The notes under the pieces were generated by a model. That model made no database searches and was not told the origin of the DNA. It was given only the letters and a program-made list of their open reading frames with translations. A stretch of 60,714 nucleotides of DNA from an uncultured Acetobacteraceae bacterium (GTDB lineage: Bacteria; Pseudomonadota; Alphaproteobacteria; Acetobacterales; Acetobacteraceae), in contig CALMVO010000111.1 of assembly GCA_937873205.1 (NCBI GenBank), positions 1 through 60,714 on the forward strand. Reading direction: 5' to 3'. The position numbers and the translations under genes were made by a program. This document shows, piece after piece, positions 1 through 9,024 of the stretch (position 1 is its first letter; every line of letters starts with the position of its first letter).

Positions 1-31
1 CCCGCCTGCCCCGCCCCCTTGTCAGCGTCCA

Positions 32-832
32 TCACGGCGTCGTCCGCAAGCCCGGGCTGGACCGGCCGGGCTTGATCGATCGCCGGCGCTTCGCCGCGAC
101 CGTCTTGCGTGCGGCGGGGCCGCGCCAGGCCCCGGCAACGGGACCACGCGGCGCGGTGGCCGGATCATCAGCGGCGCGACGCTCGATGTCGCGCAGCAGG
201 CGGCGCACGGTCTCGTCGCTCATGCCGCCCCCGGGCCAGCCGTGAGCCCCGAGCCGCTGCGCTATCGGGCCGTAGGTGATGTTGGCCTGCAGGAGCCAGC
301 GCTCGAGCGCCGCCACGGCGCAGGCGGCGTCGCCGCGGCGGCGGGACACCGCGACGGTCTGCCCGACCACGGTCTCGTCGGCGGCGACCGGGCGCAGCTG
401 CAGATCCATCCCGTCGGCCCGCAGCGCCACGTCCTCACGATCAAGGGTGGCGATCTGCCCAGGGCGAAGCCCCGCCACCCGGTCGAGCAGCAGCAGCATG
501 CGGTCGCGCAGGCCGGCCAGGTCGGTGCCGCAGCCGTCCAGCCGGCGTCGCAGCGCCGCCGGATCGAGCTGCCGTCGGCGCAGGGCCGCGCCGATCGCCG
601 GGTGCCGCTCTGTCCAGGCCATGCCGGCGAGCCGATGGCCGTGTGCGATGCCGGCGACGCGCAGGGCGAGGCCGCTGCGGCCGAGCCCGGGCGGCAACGC
701 CTCCAGGTAGGTGACCACCTGGGCGATCGAGACCGGGGGGGCCGCGGGCAGGCCGGCGCCGGCGCACCAGGCGCGGAACAGCGCCCAGGATCGGTCGTAG
801 GCGCGTCGCGTCGCGGGGGCGGCGGCCGTCAT
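32..832 (-). CDS. degenerate tyrosine recombinase-like protein
   Basis: The 266-residue product starts at the ATG that overlaps the stop of the upstream gene (ATGA). Its N-terminal 100 residues resemble the SAM-like core-binding domain of phage-type integrases (ATRRAYDRSWALFRAWC, then a helical region). Residues around GLRPGQIATLDREDV match the box I arginine region of the catalytic domain. I find no HxxR box and no tyrosine motif: after about residue 215 the protein becomes a basic, Arg/Ala-rich tail. It therefore looks like a recombinase that has lost the distal half of its catalytic domain. It may bind DNA but should not catalyse strand exchange. It diverges from the intact recombinase at 1573-2718. 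Moderate confidence in the family, low in any function. Confidence 0.65.
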   Translation of the reverse strand: MTAAAPATRRAYDRSWALFRAWCAGAGLPAAPPVSIAQVVTYLEALPPGLGRSGLALRVAGIAHGHRLAGMAWTERHPAIGAALRRRQLDPAALRRRLDGCGTDLAGLRDRMLLLLDRVAGLRPGQIATLDREDVALRADGMDLQLRPVAADETVVGQTVAVSRRRGDAACAVAALERWLLQANITYGPIAQRLGAHGWPGGGMSDETVRRLLRDIERRAADDPATAPRGPVAGAWRGPAARKTVAAKRRRSIKPGRSSPGLRTTP

Positions 833-1188
833 GCCCGCCCCCGGACCGACAGCCGGAGATACTGCTGCACCAGCAGGGCGTGGCAGGTCGCGAGGTCCAG
901 CCAGCGGTCGGGTCCGGCCGGCTGCACGTGCTCGAGCATCAGGCTGTGGTCCGACCGTTCGGACAGCGCGGCGACGTCGGCCAGCGGCCGGATGGCCGCC
1001 CGGGCCCGATCGAGCAGGGCCGGATGATCGGGCTGCAGGTCCGTGCACAGCAGCACGCCGGCACGTACGGTGCCGGCGGGGTCCATCACCGCCAGGAGGT
1101 AGAGCGTGGCCTGGTCGGGCACCTGCTGCCGGAACAGATGGCCAGTGACGTTGGTGCCGCTGACGTGACCGCAGGCGAGGATCAGCAT
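829..1188 (-). CDS. hypothetical protein, 119 aa
   Basis: Short protein of unknown function, first gene of a two-gene unit with the recombinase-like gene at 32-832, which it overlaps by four bases. The sequence is ordinary globular protein (MLILACGHVSG at the start, a hydrophobic strand ATLYLLAVMDP, a polar helix-rich C-terminus ending near VQQYLRLSVRGRA). No signal peptide, membrane segment or catalytic motif is evident. The start ATG at 1188 is the first in frame. Coupling to the recombinase-like gene suggests a shared role in a mobile element, but this is inference. Confidence 0.6.
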   Translation of the reverse strand: MLILACGHVSGTNVTGHLFRQQVPDQATLYLLAVMDPAGTVRAGVLLCTDLQPDHPALLDRARAAIRPLADVAALSERSDHSLMLEHVQPAGPDRWLDLATCHALLVQQYLRLSVRGRA

Positions 1189-1572
1189 CGATCAGCCCCG
1201 CGCCCGGCCCGATCGCTGACCTGCACCGGTGGAGGTGGCAGGCGCGGCGTGCCTGCTCACGACGCAACGGGTTGCCATCGAGCCTGACGACCGACCGCGC
1301 TGCATGGGGGTGCGACGGGACATGGGTACACCGTAGCCATGTGGCGGCCCAAGTAGAGCCTCTAATCGGCGATTGCTGTGGTAAATAGTTCTCTAAGGCA
1401 TCGACGGCATGCGGCAGCGGTTCTAATCAGTTGAAAAGACATGCGTCTTTCCACCAGGGAGCGTCGCTGGACCGATTCGCGCCCTCAGCGCCTGTCCCAG
1501 GCAGCCTCGCCGGCGGGATTACGTCCGCTAAACGTGCTTTGCGGACGGATCATCCGGAAGCTAGAATCGGCC
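1189..1572. other. divergent intergenic region between the recombinase genes
   Basis: About 380 bases without a convincing gene. The middle part (about 1340-1440) is distinctly AT-richer than its surroundings, which fits divergent promoters and possibly the recombinase's own site. An open frame continues upstream of 1573 to 1441, but its composition does not look like the integrase N-terminus, so I left it out of the gene. Confidence 0.4.
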
Positions 1573-2718
1573 ATGGTCGATCTTGAGCCGCCTGACGCCG
1601 CCATGTCCCGCCTGGCGAGCCCTACCGCGACCACCGGTTCTGAAGACGGCAGCCTGCTGCTGCACACCGACCTGCTGGGTGAGCTGATCGTGCCCGGCGG
1701 CGCCGGCCGCAGCGTCGACCTGCAGCGGCTGGCAGCTCGCGCCGCGATCTACGCCAGCCGGGCCCGCGGCGACGGCACGCGGCGGGTCTACCGCTCGGCC
1801 TGGCGCGGCTACGCCGCCTGGTGCGGCTCGCTCGGCCGCGAGCCGCTCGCCGGCGATCCCGAGCTGCTGGCCATGTATGCCGTCCACCGTGCCGACCAGG
1901 GCGTCGCCGTCAGCACGCTGCGCGTCGACCTGGCCGCGATCGGCACCGCGCACCGGCTGGCCGGCATCGCGCTCGACCTCAGGGATCCGCGCCTGGCCAT
2001 GGTGGTCGAGGGCATCACCCGCGCCCGCGGCACGCGGCCGCGCCGCCAGGCCGCCCCCGCGGTGCCCGACGTGCTGCGCCGCATGCTGGCCGCCTGCGCA
2101 CCGGCGACCACACCGCTGGGCGCCCGCGACCGCGCCATGCTGCTGCTGGGCTTCGGGGCGGCGCTGCGCCGTTCCGAGCTGGTCGCCCTGCAGCTCGGCG
2201 ATGTCGAGCCCGTGCCTGGACGCGGCCTGCGCCTGCTGGTGCGCCGCTCCAAGACCGACCAGCACGGCCGCGGCCAGGACGTTGCGGTCTGGGCCAACCC
2301 GGCGGACCCATCGCTGTGTCCCCTGGTCGCACTGGCGGCGTGGCGCCGGCAACGTGACCGGGCCCCGGACCTGGACAGTTCGCTGCCGGAGAGCCTGCGG
2401 CGGGAGCGGCCGGTGTTCTGCGGGATGAGCAAGGGCGGGCGGCTCACCGGCATCGCCCTGTCCGACAAGGCGGTGGCACGCCTGGTCAAGGGCGCCGCCC
2501 AGCGCGCCGGCCTCGATCCCGAGCACTACAGCGGCCACTCGTTGCGCGCAGGCCTCGCCACCGCCGCGGGCGACGCCGGAGCCGCCCTACCCGACGTCAT
2601 GCGACAGACCCGGCACAAGAGCACCCAGGTGGCGCTCGCCTACCTCAGGCCCGCAGACCTCTGGCGCAATAACGTCACCGAGCGGGTGTTCAGGACCAGA
2701 GCTGACGATGAGCGGTGA
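1573..2718 (+). CDS. tyrosine recombinase / site-specific integrase
   Basis: A complete phage-type tyrosine recombinase of 381 residues, starting at ATG 1573; an upstream extension to 1441 is open but not integrase-like. The N-terminal SAM-like DNA-binding domain (RRVYRSAWRGYAAWCGSLG) is followed by the catalytic domain. Arg is in GAALRRSELVALQ, Lys in RRSKTDQHG, HxxR in GHSLRAGLATAA, the second His in TRHKS, and the nucleophile Tyr in VALAYLRP, so all catalytic boxes are present. It should cut and rejoin DNA at specific sites, for example to resolve plasmid multimers or move an element. It faces away from the truncated relative at 32-832. No attachment sites can be assigned by eye. Confidence 0.9.
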   Translation: MVDLEPPDAAMSRLASPTATTGSEDGSLLLHTDLLGELIVPGGAGRSVDLQRLAARAAIYASRARGDGTRRVYRSAWRGYAAWCGSLGREPLAGDPELLAMYAVHRADQGVAVSTLRVDLAAIGTAHRLAGIALDLRDPRLAMVVEGITRARGTRPRRQAAPAVPDVLRRMLAACAPATTPLGARDRAMLLLGFGAALRRSELVALQLGDVEPVPGRGLRLLVRRSKTDQHGRGQDVAVWANPADPSLCPLVALAAWRRQRDRAPDLDSSLPESLRRERPVFCGMSKGGRLTGIALSDKAVARLVKGAAQRAGLDPEHYSGHSLRAGLATAAGDAGAALPDVMRQTRHKSTQVALAYLRPADLWRNNVTERVFRTRADDER

Positions 2719-3178
2719 TCGCGGCCGCCAGCTCTTCAGCGGGCGGCGGCCTAGCGCTCCAGGTCTTTCAGCGGGCATTGGTCCAGCGCGCCGGCATGGG
2801 TGGCCTCCAGCGTCACCATGAGGGAGCAGCCAGCCTCAAGCGCCTCCCGCCAGCGCGGCGCACTAAGGCACCAGCGGTCACCGGGCCTGAGCCCAGGGAA
2901 GCCGTGCTTGGGCCGAGGCGCGGACAGGTCGCTGCCCCTGCCTGGAGTTCATTGACCTGTTGGAAAGCCAACTACTCGGCGGGGTTTCCTAGGTCAACTA
3001 CTCTCTACGCAGATGACGCCCGCAAGGGAGGAGTCGCCGGTGGGCTTACACTTAGGCGCTCTCTCTAAGCGGGGCCGGGTCTGCGTTGCTGGCCTCGACA
3101 TCTCTGGTGGGACCGGACGGGTAGGGTGAGCCGCGACTGACGGACGCCGAAGCTATCCTTCACCATGCGATGTCGGTG

Positions 3179-3433
3179 TGATGTCTTGCGACCACCTGTC
3201 ATCACCCGCTCCGAGTCGCGTCCCTGGGCGTGTGGTCTTGCGACCACCGCGCCGATTTGCACACACGCGAGGCGTGATGTCTTGCGGCACAAGGCGTGAT
3301 ATCTTGCGACTACGCACCAGCCCCGTCTGTATTGAAAACAACGCGTTATGGGTTTTATACCGCGAGGTCTTGCGGACCAAACTAGTATTTAGAATCAAAT
3401 AGCTTCACTAGTAGCTCCGGTCGCAAGATATCA
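3179..3433. repeat. iteron cluster upstream of repA (candidate origin)
   Basis: Six copies of a 15-base motif with consensus TGATGTCTTGCGACC. Direct copies start at about 3179, 3231, 3275, 3297 and 3363, and one inverted copy (GGTCGCAAGATATCA) is at 3419-3433, just ahead of repA. The whole 2719-3463 stretch has no convincing gene. The region is AT-richer near 3330-3420, as expected at an origin. The motif recurs twice after repA. By analogy with other iteron plasmids these are RepA binding sites for initiation and copy control. Confidence 0.8.
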
Positions 3434-3463
3434 CGGCGACAACCCGATCCAGGATCCTGCAAG

Positions 3464-4390
3464 TTGACCGCCATGGGACAAATTCACAGACGCCTTGAAG
3501 ATCACGGCCTCCAAGGCTCGCTGTCACTTCCCGAACTGGATATCGCGAACTATCGCCAAGTCCTGGAAGCGGCACATGCTTTCATGACCGATGAGGAGCA
3601 ACAAACCGGCTTCCTCTATAGCGGCTGGTGTCAGACCGCGTTGCCTCACAAGCGCCTCCCCGACGATCAGATTTGGACAGTGCGAACGGATCACCTGCGC
3701 CTGATGATCGAGCCCGGGTCGGTCGCAAGAGGCCACGACGAGGCGGTACGCGTTGGTGTGCCTTACGGTTCGAAGGCGCGGCTCATCCTACTTCATCTTC
3801 AGAGCGAAGCCGTACGAACCAAAAGCCGCGAGATCGAGCTCGGGAAGAGCCTCCGCGTATGGCTGGGGCGGCTTGGCGTCCCCATCGGCGGTCAGAGCAT
3901 GGGCGAAGTTCGCCAACAGGCCATCCGAATTAGCCGTTGCCGGATGACTTTCCAAATCGAGGGGGCGAGCGGGACGGGGTTCTCCTCCCAAAACCTCGTA
4001 GACACTTCAATGTTTTCTCATGAGGATGGCTCTTCTGGATTGATGGGATCCGTTACCCTATCTGAGGGCTTCTTTAGGTCGCTTATGCGACATCCAGTGC
4101 CGCTTCAGGAAGCGGCGATCCGATCGATTTCCAACAATTCTCAGGCGCTCGACATCTACTGTTGGCTTGCATACCGGCTTCACGTGCTCGATCGGGCAAC
4201 TCCGATTACCTGGAGGGCTTTGCACGCTCAGTTCGGGAGCAGCTACCGGCTGCTGAAGCACTTCCGGCCAAGGTTCATAGAATCACTACACTTGGCACTC
4301 GGGGTATACCCGGAAGCCGAAGTGGCGATATCGGAAACTGGAATCACCCTCCTGCCCTCGCGACCACCAGTCCCGGCACGCATTCGGTAG
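3464..4390 (+). CDS. repA: plasmid replication initiator, RepA_C family
   Basis: A 308-residue replication initiator. The central segment YGSKARLILLHLQSEAVRTK and IELGKSLRVWLGRLG is typical of the RepA_C family (PF04796) common on Acetobacteraceae and other alphaproteobacterial plasmids. The C-terminus contains a second winged-helix-like part (DIYCWLAYRLHVL, ITWRALHAQFGSSY). It should bind the flanking iterons and open the origin. The listed start is TTG 3464, about nine bases after AGGA; ATG 3473 in the same frame is the alternative. The gene is notably less GC-biased than the rest of the window. Copies of the iteron lie on both sides, suggesting autoregulation as well as initiation. Confidence 0.88.
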   Translation: MTAMGQIHRRLEDHGLQGSLSLPELDIANYRQVLEAAHAFMTDEEQQTGFLYSGWCQTALPHKRLPDDQIWTVRTDHLRLMIEPGSVARGHDEAVRVGVPYGSKARLILLHLQSEAVRTKSREIELGKSLRVWLGRLGVPIGGQSMGEVRQQAIRISRCRMTFQIEGASGTGFSSQNLVDTSMFSHEDGSSGLMGSVTLSEGFFRSLMRHPVPLQEAAIRSISNNSQALDIYCWLAYRLHVLDRATPITWRALHAQFGSSYRLLKHFRPRFIESLHLALGVYPEAEVAISETGITLLPSRPPVPARIR

Positions 4391-4393
4391 CGT

Positions 4394-4441
4394 GGTCGCA
4401 AGACCTCACAGCCGAGACCTGAAGCCGGTCGCAAGAAATCA
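4394..4441. repeat. two inverted iterons after repA
   Basis: GGTCGCAAGACCTCA (4394-4408) and GGTCGCAAGAAATCA (4427-4441) are inverted copies of the upstream iteron, starting four bases after the repA stop. They could take part in handcuffing or copy control with the upstream cluster. Confidence 0.75.
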
Positions 4442-4650
4442 CACCAGGGTTAGCCGCCGTCTTGGACCTAGTCACGACCCGCAGCGTCGCCGACATCCTG
4501 GGCCCTTCCGGACTGCGGACACAAAGCCAGGAGTGGTTGGATGAGCAGACGTAGGCTGCCCCAATCATCCCGCTCAATGACAGAACTCCTGCGGGGACGA
4601 TCGAGCGATTGCTGTCGTGTTATGATCAACCCACTCAGAAGAGTATAAAG

Positions 4651-4892
4651 CCTAGATATCTGATGGCCTAGCTGCCAACTAGGCGCTTCTGTGTAGGCTG
4701 AAGATCAAAGCCATGGGAGGCCGACCGCTGATACCTACGATAGAATGTAAGTCCTAGATATCTGATAGCTTAGCTAACTAGTCGCATCTACCACTGAGGC
4801 GGAAAAATGGGTGCCCAAGGACGTCACAGGTCCGCTGAAAAGTCTATGAAGCCTAGATATCAGATGTCTTAGGTGTTGGATAGCTAGGCGAT
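4651..4892. repeat. centromere-like repeats upstream of parA
   Basis: Three about 20-base copies of a motif close to CTAGATATCTGATGGCCTAG start at about 4652, 4754 and 4853, roughly 100 bases apart, with a partial copy (GATAGCTAGGCGATCTGATG) at about 4877. Each is a near-palindrome around GATATC. The position directly before parA, and further copies around the next gene, suggest the parS centromere and the operator bound by the small partner protein at 5885-6247. Confidence 0.75.
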
Positions 4893-4925
4893 CTGATGTA
4901 GGTTCTTCTGAGAAGTGGAGGACGC

Positions 4926-5609
4926 ATGGGCACTATCATCACGGTGGCTACCCAGAAAGGTGGGGCCGGTAAGACAACGCTTACACGTATCCTCAGCGTC
5001 AACCTGGTCACCGATGGCTGGAAAGTCGCCGTCATCGACGCCGACCCAAATAAGGGCTTTACCGAGTGGGCGCAGGTCTACACAGGCCCTTCGTTGAGTG
5101 TCCACACAGAGCCCGATGAGAAGAAGCTTGCAAATCTTCCCGCAGACCTAGCCGAGCAGTATGATGCCGTTATCATCGACACGGCCGGCTTTGGCTCCCG
5201 GTCCATGCTTGTGGCTATCGGTGCGGCGGACGGCGTTATTATCCCCTGCATGCCTGATCGGGGATCGGTTCGCGAGGCTGAGCAAACCGCGGAGTGGGTG
5301 CGGAACCTCTCCAAGTCGACCCGACGCGTCATCGACTTCCGAGTGGTTATGACCGGCTTTGATCCTCGCAGATCGGCCGACAAGTATGCCTACGAGCAGG
5401 CGACAACGGGATTGGGGCTTCCATTTCTCCTGGCACGTCTCTCAGACAGGACCGCCTACCAAGCATCCAGTTGGTCTGGGACGGTTCCGACGGATGGAGT
5501 GATCGGCAAAGAGGCCAAGGCGCTCTCCGAGGAAATAATCACGCTCGGCTGGTTGAAGCGGGCGGCATCGAGACCAGCAGGCAAGAGGACTGCTGCAGTG
5601 ACGGGTTGA
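4926..5609 (+). CDS. parA: ParA-type partition ATPase
   Basis: A 227-residue ParA/MinD-family ATPase of the short class without an N-terminal helix-turn-helix. The deviant Walker A KGGAGKTT is at residues 11-18, DADPN follows at about 39-43, and the Walker B strand AVIIDTAGF is near residue 80. It should bind the nucleoid and move plasmid copies apart using ATP. The start is supported by GGAGG six bases upstream. It lies between two clusters of GATATC-centred repeats and before a small basic protein, forming a compact type Ib partition cassette beside repA. Confidence 0.92.
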   Translation: MGTIITVATQKGGAGKTTLTRILSVNLVTDGWKVAVIDADPNKGFTEWAQVYTGPSLSVHTEPDEKKLANLPADLAEQYDAVIIDTAGFGSRSMLVAIGAADGVIIPCMPDRGSVREAEQTAEWVRNLSKSTRRVIDFRVVMTGFDPRRSADKYAYEQATTGLGLPFLLARLSDRTAYQASSWSGTVPTDGVIGKEAKALSEEIITLGWLKRAASRPAGKRTAAVTG

Positions 5610-5862
5610 TATCTAGGATACTGAGGGTGTCTAAGCGCGTTCACAAAACCATCGTGCGCGTCAGGAGCAAAACCGACTGCTAGGCTATCTGATATCTAGG
5701 CATTCTATGACGGCGGGGATAGCTACGACATCGTGGGCCTTCAGGGTGCCGCGGCATTGACGAAATACGGTACCTGCCGTGCCGCTCATCCAGTGAGTTC
5801 TGCAATCTCCGATATCTGATATCGAGGATGGCAAGGATTGCGCCGATGTCTGATATATGTTG
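5608..5862. repeat. partition repeats between parA and its partner gene
   Basis: Further copies of the GATATC-type motif: GATATCTAGG at the parA stop, CTATCTGATATCTAGG (5685-5700), CGATATCTGATATCGAGG at about 5810, and GATGTCTGATATA at about 5845. The last pair lies in the promoter position of the 5885 gene, so autorepression of that gene is likely. Confidence 0.65.
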
Positions 5863-5884
5863 TTCTGAGGCAGGGAGGTAGTGA

Positions 5885-6247
5885 ATGGTAAAAGCCAGCT
5901 TTTCCCCAATGGCGCCGGCTCGCAGAGGTAATGAGTTGCTTGCTGCCATCGGCGATCAGTTGGACGCAGTTCCCTCTGCCCTGCCGACAGCTAATTCTGG
6001 CAAGCCACCCCCGCACGCGGCGGTTGAGATGGTTCGGATCACACAGCCGCCCTCCCCTGAGACGCAACCGCGACCTGCACCGTTTGTTCTCCGACTGTCC
6101 CCTGACGTCCTGCGCCAAATTGATGCCAAGGCTTTGGAAGAGGGTGTGACGATGACCGTGGTCATTGCTCGCGCCCTTATGGCTGCTGGATTTTCAGTGC
6201 CCGAGGACGACCTGAAGGACCGCAGAAAGCGCCGATACCGAGGTTAA
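5885..6247 (+). CDS. small ParB-like centromere-binding protein
   Basis: A 120-residue protein with a Pro/Ala-rich N-terminal half and a C-terminal ribbon-helix-helix-like part (FVLRLSPDVLRQIDAKALEEG, then TMTVVIARALMAAGF). This architecture is normal for the second protein of type Ib partition systems: the RHH half binds parS and the flexible N-terminus stimulates ParA. The start is supported by GGGAGG six bases upstream. It follows parA by 275 bases filled with the likely binding repeats, and more repeats follow its stop. The family assignment rests on layout and context more than on strong sequence identity. Confidence 0.75.
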   Translation: MVKASFSPMAPARRGNELLAAIGDQLDAVPSALPTANSGKPPPHAAVEMVRITQPPSPETQPRPAPFVLRLSPDVLRQIDAKALEEGVTMTVVIARALMAAGFSVPEDDLKDRRKRRYRG

Positions 6248-6253
6248 GACAGC

Positions 6254-6300
6254 CAAGACATCTGATGAGCAGGATATCAGATATCTAAGACATCGGACAT
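6254..6300. repeat. partition repeats after the parB-like gene
   Basis: A dense cluster containing GACATCTGATG, GGATATCAGATATC and AAGACATCGGACATG in under 50 bases immediately after the parB-like stop. It is related to the repeats on either side of parA. Confidence 0.6.
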
Positions 6301-6322
6301 GGAAGGCGTCGACGAAATTCTA

Positions 6323-7792
6323 CTAGTCGGCTTCTGGACCGGTCACCATCCACCTCGCATCAAGCCAGAACTGCCGGTCACGCTGAGCCTGGGGACGATC
6401 GGCTGGTGACCAGAAGTCGTGCTCGACGACCGGAGCCCCGTCCAGGATCCGCGACATGAGCCTGTGGGTGCGGTGCTTCCTGTCCCGATACGCATCGTCA
6501 GCGAACCCCATCGTCTCCACGACGACCGCCCGATGCTGGATGCGGTAATCCGCCTCGGCCTAGAGGATAAATTCGGGCAGGCAAGGGTCACGGGCCTCCT
6601 CGTCGCCTCCGGGTCGATGCTTGATGCCCAGATCGCGGAGCATGGCCAGGCTGGCACGATGGACCTCGCCGGCCCTGGCCAGAAGCGCCTCGGCGTCGGA
6701 CGACGCCGCTCCGGCGACCGCGAAGGGTCCGGGAGCGGACGACCAGCCGCGATTGAACATCGGCTTGTCGATCGTCACCCGCACCTGACGGGGCTTGCCC
6801 AGCCAGTCCTGCAGGCTGAGCAGCAGCGCCAGGGTCTGTCGCTCGAGGTTGCTGTCGACCGGCATGAGATGCCCCGGCGAAACGCAAGGATGCAGGTAGG
6901 CCTTGAGCACCTCGACCGGCTCCTCCGGCCCTGCTCGGCCGACGACGCAGGCTGCGAAGTAAGGCGACCGGGTTCGACGATCACCCGCAGCCTCCTGGCC
7001 ATGCCCATCCCGCTCGCCGAAGATCGCGATCTCGCCGCGCACCGGGATCGGGTTGCCACGCAACGGCCGGATCTGACCCACAGCTGCCTCGGCCGCCATC
7101 GTCACCAGCAGACCGTGCGGCCGATGGCTGCGCCGGAAGCGCTCTGGCGGCGTGCGCGCGATCCTGGCCATGAGCTCAGGCAGGGCAGGGAGGTAGGTGC
7201 AGAGGAAGCTCGCTAGGATGACGTCCTCCTCGAGCTCGATCTTGCGGGCGGCCATGCGCAAGGCCCGGTACTGGTCGGCGATCGAGGGAAATGGCTGTCC
7301 GGGGTCGATTCGGGTCAGCCCAGCATTCTCCAGCAGCATCATCAGCAGCGTCGCCAGCCGGCCGCGATTGCGGTCGCGGCTGCGACCGGTGACGGCGGCC
7401 TTGGTGTGCTCAGCGCTCTTGTAGCAAGTAACGAACGGGATCGGCTTGCGCGGCGCGGGCCGGGTGTAGCTGCCGCAGATCAGGCGCTGCTCGGTCTGGT
7501 CACGGTAGAAGTCACAGGCCGGGTCGTGCGCCGGCCAGGGCGCCTCCGTGTGCCGGCGGACGTGGTCCTCCGTCACCAGGATCAGGGCAGGAGGCCGCGG
7601 CACGTCGCCCAGGCAGTCGCACAGGAACCACCGTCCGGGCCCTGAATGCTGATGGCGACGGACGACGGCGGCCCCGATCGTCCGGTCCTCGATCTTGCCG
7701 TAGCGCCCGAAGGCGCGACGCAGTGCCAGGTCCTCGTCGGCCGACAACTCCCTGAGTTCGGCCACCTCGCCTCGACGCGTCAGCCGCAGCAC
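6323..7792 (-). pseudogene. DUF1173-like gene interrupted by one in-frame TAG
   Basis: Reading from GTG 7792 (GGGGAGG six bases upstream), the frame runs 410 residues to a TAG at 6562-6560. It then continues in the same frame for 79 more residues to a second stop at 6323. The downstream part (YRIQHRAVVVETMGFADDAY, then RKHRTHRLM and VVEHDFW) looks like a natural C-terminus, in my recollection close to that of DUF1173 proteins. The N-terminal Cys/His cluster (FLCDCLGD, then HDPACDFYR) could bind zinc. The TAG most simply replaces GAG (Glu). Full length would be about 489 residues. The function of the family is unknown to me. It faces the partition cassette and begins the decayed 6.3-12 kb block. 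Confidence 0.7.
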
Positions 7793-7962
7793 GGCCGCCT
7801 CCCCACGCTGATCCTCGATCCTCCAAGACTGCAGGTCCGGGTGCGAACGAGAAATGGCATCGGAAAAATCTTGACAGGACGGGTGCCCGCTCGCGCCGCG
7901 GGCGGGGAGCGTGGAAGGGAGAAACCAGAACCGGAGGCCGTGATGGCGGTACCGCTACTCCT

Positions 7963-8027
7963 GGGCGCGCCACAAGGGTGCGCCGCTGCGCTCCCGCCTG
8001 CCGGGCAGGCGTTCTTGTCCCGCGCCC
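7963..8027 (+). promoter_or_regulatory. candidate structured leader element, CAAGG form
   Basis: GGGCGCG (7963-7969) pairs with CGCGCCC (8021-8027), and ACAAG (7972-7976) pairs with CTTGT (8014-8018), with an internal hairpin between. The element ends 46 bases before the Toprim gene start. Three other copies (12032, 26041, 57231) keep the same layout with different paired bases. Confidence 0.55.
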
Positions 8028-8073
8028 GGCGCGCGGTCGCCGGGACGCCTTCCAAGGACAGGAGTGCGGGACG

Positions 8074-9024
8074 ATGAGCCACGATGCGGAGCTGGACGAG
8101 CTGAGGGCAGGGGTAAGCTGCGCGGTGCTGCTGGCGCGGCATCCGCCGCCCTGGCAGCTCGACAAGAAGGAGAGCACCCGGCGCTGCCTGAAGTACCGGC
8201 GCGGCAAGGGCGAGATCATCCTCGTCGCTCACGAGGGCCGGGGCTGGTGGGACTCGGGCAGCACCGCCAAGGGGGACGTGTTCTCCCTGGTGCAGCACCT
8301 CGAGCCCGGCCTGAACTTGGGACAGGTACGCAAGGTGCTGCGGCCGTTGGCTGGCGTCAGCCCGAACTTCCCGGAACACCTTCGGAAGACGGAACGGGAA
8401 AAGCCGGTCGTGCCGTTCGACGTGCGCTGGGCGCGGCGCCGGGCGCCGGACCGGAGCTCGCCCACCTGGCGCTACCTGACCGGGCAGCGTCGTCTGCCCG
8501 ATCCGGTGGTGATCGCCGCCGTCCGGGCCGGAATGCTGCGGGAAGGCCCCTACGCCAGCGCCTGGTTCGCGCACCACGACCACGACGGCCGACTGACCGG
8601 GTTCGAGATGCGCGGGCCGGATTACCGCGGCTTCAGCACGGGTGGCGACAAGACCTTGTTCCGGTTGCCCGGACGAGTGCCGACGAGCTCGGTGCCGATG
8701 AGTCGCCTGGTGGTGGCCGAGGCACCGATCGACGCGATAAGCGTGGCCACGATCGAGCGCTTGCGCGCCGACACCCTCTACGAGGTCGTCACCGGCGGCA
8801 TGGGGCCGGAGACGCTCAAGGCCCTCGACCTGCAGCTGCGGGTAATCGCCCCCCTTTCGGGGGCGGTGCTGGTAGCGGCCACGGACGCCGACCACGCCGG
8901 CGACGGCTACGCCGCCCGGCTCGAGGGGATGGCCGACGCGGCAGGGGTGCGGTTCGAGCGCCTGCGGCCACTCGTGGAGGGCGAGGACTGGAACGACCGA
9001 CTCCGGCAGGGGAGGGCGGCATGA
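8074..9024 (+). CDS. DUF3991 and Toprim domain protein
   Basis: A 316-residue protein with an N-terminal DUF3991-like part (LDKKESTRRCLKYRRGKGEI, then EGRGWWD and GDVFSLVQHL) and a C-terminal Toprim fold. The Toprim acidic residues are present: Glu216 in VVAEAPIDAIS and Asp271/Asp273 in ATDADHAGDGYA. Toprim proteins of this type resemble primases without the helicase and are common on plasmids and ICEs; a role in plasmid replication or DNA processing is inferred. It overlaps the next gene by four bases. A second copy at 35766-36746 has the same layout but lacks one of the aspartates. A structured leader precedes both genes. Confidence 0.85.
   Translation: MSHDAELDELRAGVSCAVLLARHPPPWQLDKKESTRRCLKYRRGKGEIILVAHEGRGWWDSGSTAKGDVFSLVQHLEPGLNLGQVRKVLRPLAGVSPNFPEHLRKTEREKPVVPFDVRWARRRAPDRSSPTWRYLTGQRRLPDPVVIAAVRAGMLREGPYASAWFAHHDHDGRLTGFEMRGPDYRGFSTGGDKTLFRLPGRVPTSSVPMSRLVVAEAPIDAISVATIERLRADTLYEVVTGGMGPETLKALDLQLRVIAPLSGAVLVAATDADHAGDGYAARLEGMADAAGVRFERLRPLVEGEDWNDRLRQGRAA

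Noticed and set aside
833-1267. Upstream extension of the minus-strand recombinase-like frame
   Set aside because: The extension overlaps the coding frame at 829-1188, is Arg/Pro-rich without protein-like pattern, and the true start is the ATGA overlap at 832.
2715-3068. Plus-strand open frame between the recombinase and the iterons
   Set aside because: Overlaps the end of the recombinase frame, has no ribosome site and reads as low-complexity GC-rich shadow.
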